The notes under the pieces were generated by a model. It worked only from the letters and a program-made list of their open reading frames with translations. It was not told the DNA's origin and ran no database searches. From Gemmatimonadota bacterium (GTDB lineage: Bacteria > Gemmatimonadota > Gemmatimonadetes > Gemmatimonadales > Gemmatimonadaceae): 64,000 nucleotides of DNA. The stretch spans positions 744,001 to 808,000 of the forward strand of contig JADKAQ010000001.1 of NCBI GenBank assembly GCA_016719105.1, read 5' to 3'. Below are positions 62,850 through 64,000 of this stretch, in pieces. Position 1 is the first letter of the stretch; each line of letters opens with the position of its first letter. The translations under genes were made by a program, and so were the position numbers.

Positions 62850-64000
62850 TCAGCGGCGCAGCAGTCGGCTCAGGCGCCCGGCGATTGCCCGGGCCTGCGG
62901 GATCCCAGCGGCGAGCGCCGCGCCACCATACGCGATGGAGTACGTCCCCAGCACGAGCACGCTCATGAGCAGCGGGCGCGTGTCGCGCAGCAGTTCGCGC
63001 ACTCCCCACCCCGCCCCCACCGCGAGAATGGCGCATCCCCACAGCGTCAGCAGTGCCCGTCGCGGGATGAAGACCTCGCCGATACGCATGCCGACCGCGC
63101 GGCGCAGCAGCGCAAACTCGATCCACGCCGCACATCCTGCCGATGCCGTCAGCCCCGCCACCGCCCATCGCGGATCGATGCCGAGCACCCCGGGGAGCCA
63201 GAGCGACGCCGCCACACCGAGCGCCGTCGTGAGCCCAACGCGCACCATCGCGAAGCGGAGCGGCGTCCGCGTGTCTCGCAGGGCGTACAGCGCCGACGCG
63301 TAGAGTCGCCCCAGGGTGGACGCGAGCAGCCCGACGGCTGAGCCGGCGAGCACGCCCCACACCCACTGCGATTGCTCCGGACCGAACTCACCACCCTCAT
63401 ACACGACGCGCGCCAACAGGTCGCCGAAGCCGAGGAAGGCGACCGCCGACGGGACGATGAAGAAGGCGATGCGTCGCAAGCCGAGGGCGAGTCGCTCGCG
63501 CAGCTGTTCGGCGATCTCCGCCGTCTCGCCGGTCACACTCGACATCGCGGGCAGCTCGGCCGCCGAGATCGACATGCCGAACAGCGACACCGGCAGCATG
63601 TACAGGAGCTGCACGTTGTTGAGGATCGTCGCCGCCCCGGCCACGAGGAACGACGCAATGAACGAATCGATGTACGCACTCAGCTGGGTCACGCCGCGTC
63701 CGACGAAGACGGGGCCGAAGTTGCGCAGCACCGTGCGCACGTGCGGCGACTGCGTGCTCACCGTCACGCGCCACGCACCCAGCACCTTGTGCACGTTGCG
63801 CCACTGCACCAGCAGCTGCAACGCGCTGCCGGCCACGCTCCCCCACGCCAGCACCGCGGCAAGGCGCGGCAGTGTCACCGATCCCCCCCACCCAATGAGC
63901 GCCGCGATCATGCACGCATTCCACAGCACGGGGGCGGCGTACGAGAGGAAGAACTTCCCGTGGCTGTTGAGCACCCCCAGGCACCACGCCGCCAGGACGA
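62850..64000 (-). CDS. murJ: lipid II flippase MurJ (5' part missing)
   Basis: The frame stays open to base 64000, so the start lies outside; 383 codons remain. A polytopic protein of the MviN/MurJ family that flips lipid II across the inner membrane. LAAWCLGVLNSHGKFF, LRNFGPVFVGRGVTQLSAYIDSFIASFL, LYMLPVSLFGMSISAAELPAMS and LYALRDTRTPLRFAMVRV all match conserved MurJ segments. The C-terminal two helices and a basic tail (RLSRLLRR) finish the protein. It is the last gene at this end, read toward uvrC. Confidence 0.94.
   Translation of the reverse strand, partial: VLAAWCLGVLNSHGKFFLSYAAPVLWNACMIAALIGWGGSVTLPRLAAVLAWGSVAGSALQLLVQWRNVHKVLGAWRVTVSTQSPHVRTVLRNFGPVFVGRGVTQLSAYIDSFIASFLVAGAATILNNVQLLYMLPVSLFGMSISAAELPAMSSVTGETAEIAEQLRERLALGLRRIAFFIVPSAVAFLGFGDLLARVVYEGGEFGPEQSQWVWGVLAGSAVGLLASTLGRLYASALYALRDTRTPLRFAMVRVGLTTALGVAASLWLPGVLGIDPRWAVAGLTASAGCAAWIEFALLRRAVGMRIGEVFIPRRALLTLWGCAILAVGAGWGVRELLRDTRPLLMSVLVLGTYSIAYGGAALAAGIPQARAIAGRLSRLLRR

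Overview
The window is a dense chromosomal segment of a high-GC, diderm (LPS-making) bacterium. It carries complex I genes, the futalosine route to menaquinone, a Kdo/Lpt lipopolysaccharide operon, sigma-54, a UPF0182 membrane protein and many overlapping ATGA/GTGA/TGATG gene junctions. This mix fits Gemmatimonadota best; that assignment is inference from gene content and style, not from a marker-gene match. I saw no transposase, prophage, CRISPR array, rRNA or secondary-metabolite cluster.

Layout. Every gene from base 1 to 45610 is on the + strand: nuoH(partial)-I-J-K-L-M-N (1-7303); phosphohexomutase (7358-8725); UPF0182 protein; sucCD and ndk with palindromic GAAGACGR repeats; the DUF177-rpmF-plsX-fabH-fabD-fabG-acpP-fabF lipid cluster (14008-19983); mqnE-mqnA-hybrid kinase-mqnC (19987-24931); ispF, DedA, a Xer recombinase, a glutamine amidotransferase and an M19 dipeptidase; then the long kdsB-pyrG-kdsA-kdsC-kdsD-lptC-lptA-lptB-rpoN run (28953-38617); then glycosyltransferases, a flippase-like protein, a YfhO protein, a polyprenol-phosphate mannosyltransferase and dapF. 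From 45941 to the end almost everything is on the - strand: a YfgM-like protein, tRNA-Arg(CCU), apt, acyP, a repetitive acidic protein, pcm, surE, merR, gpsA, plsY, der, a DUF512 radical-SAM protein, a TPR protein, larC, thrC, uvrC and murJ (5' end outside). The one exception is a small AP2-domain gene at 46803-47222.

The switch point is the most informative feature. At 45819-45846 there is a 28-bp sequence with the architecture of a Xer dif site (11-bp arm, 6-bp core, 11-bp arm). One arm is identical to the XerD arm I recall for Bacillus subtilis dif and the other resembles the Escherichia coli XerC arm. Genes on both sides are transcribed toward it, as expected where two replication forks meet, so this looks like the chromosome terminus. 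A candidate tyrosine recombinase is encoded about 19 kb away. The heptamer GTTAGGC occurs at least 20 times, mostly pointing toward this site, and almost always as a TTA-GGC Leu-Gly codon pair. It is a candidate polar (KOPS-like) motif, with codon context as the main competing explanation.

Functional links: complex I feeds menaquinone made by the Mqn enzymes. FabD/H/G/F and ACP make acyl chains that PlsX and PlsY, with GpsA-made glycerol-3-phosphate, turn into phospholipid. CTP synthase sits inside the Kdo pathway whose KdsB step consumes CTP, and the Lpt genes export the finished LPS. Other oddities described below are an apparent frameshift at the start of lptB, a CX5CX2C cluster motif in MqnE, a histidine-rich insert in NuoL, and a promoter inside a palindrome with a near-leaderless start before DUF177.
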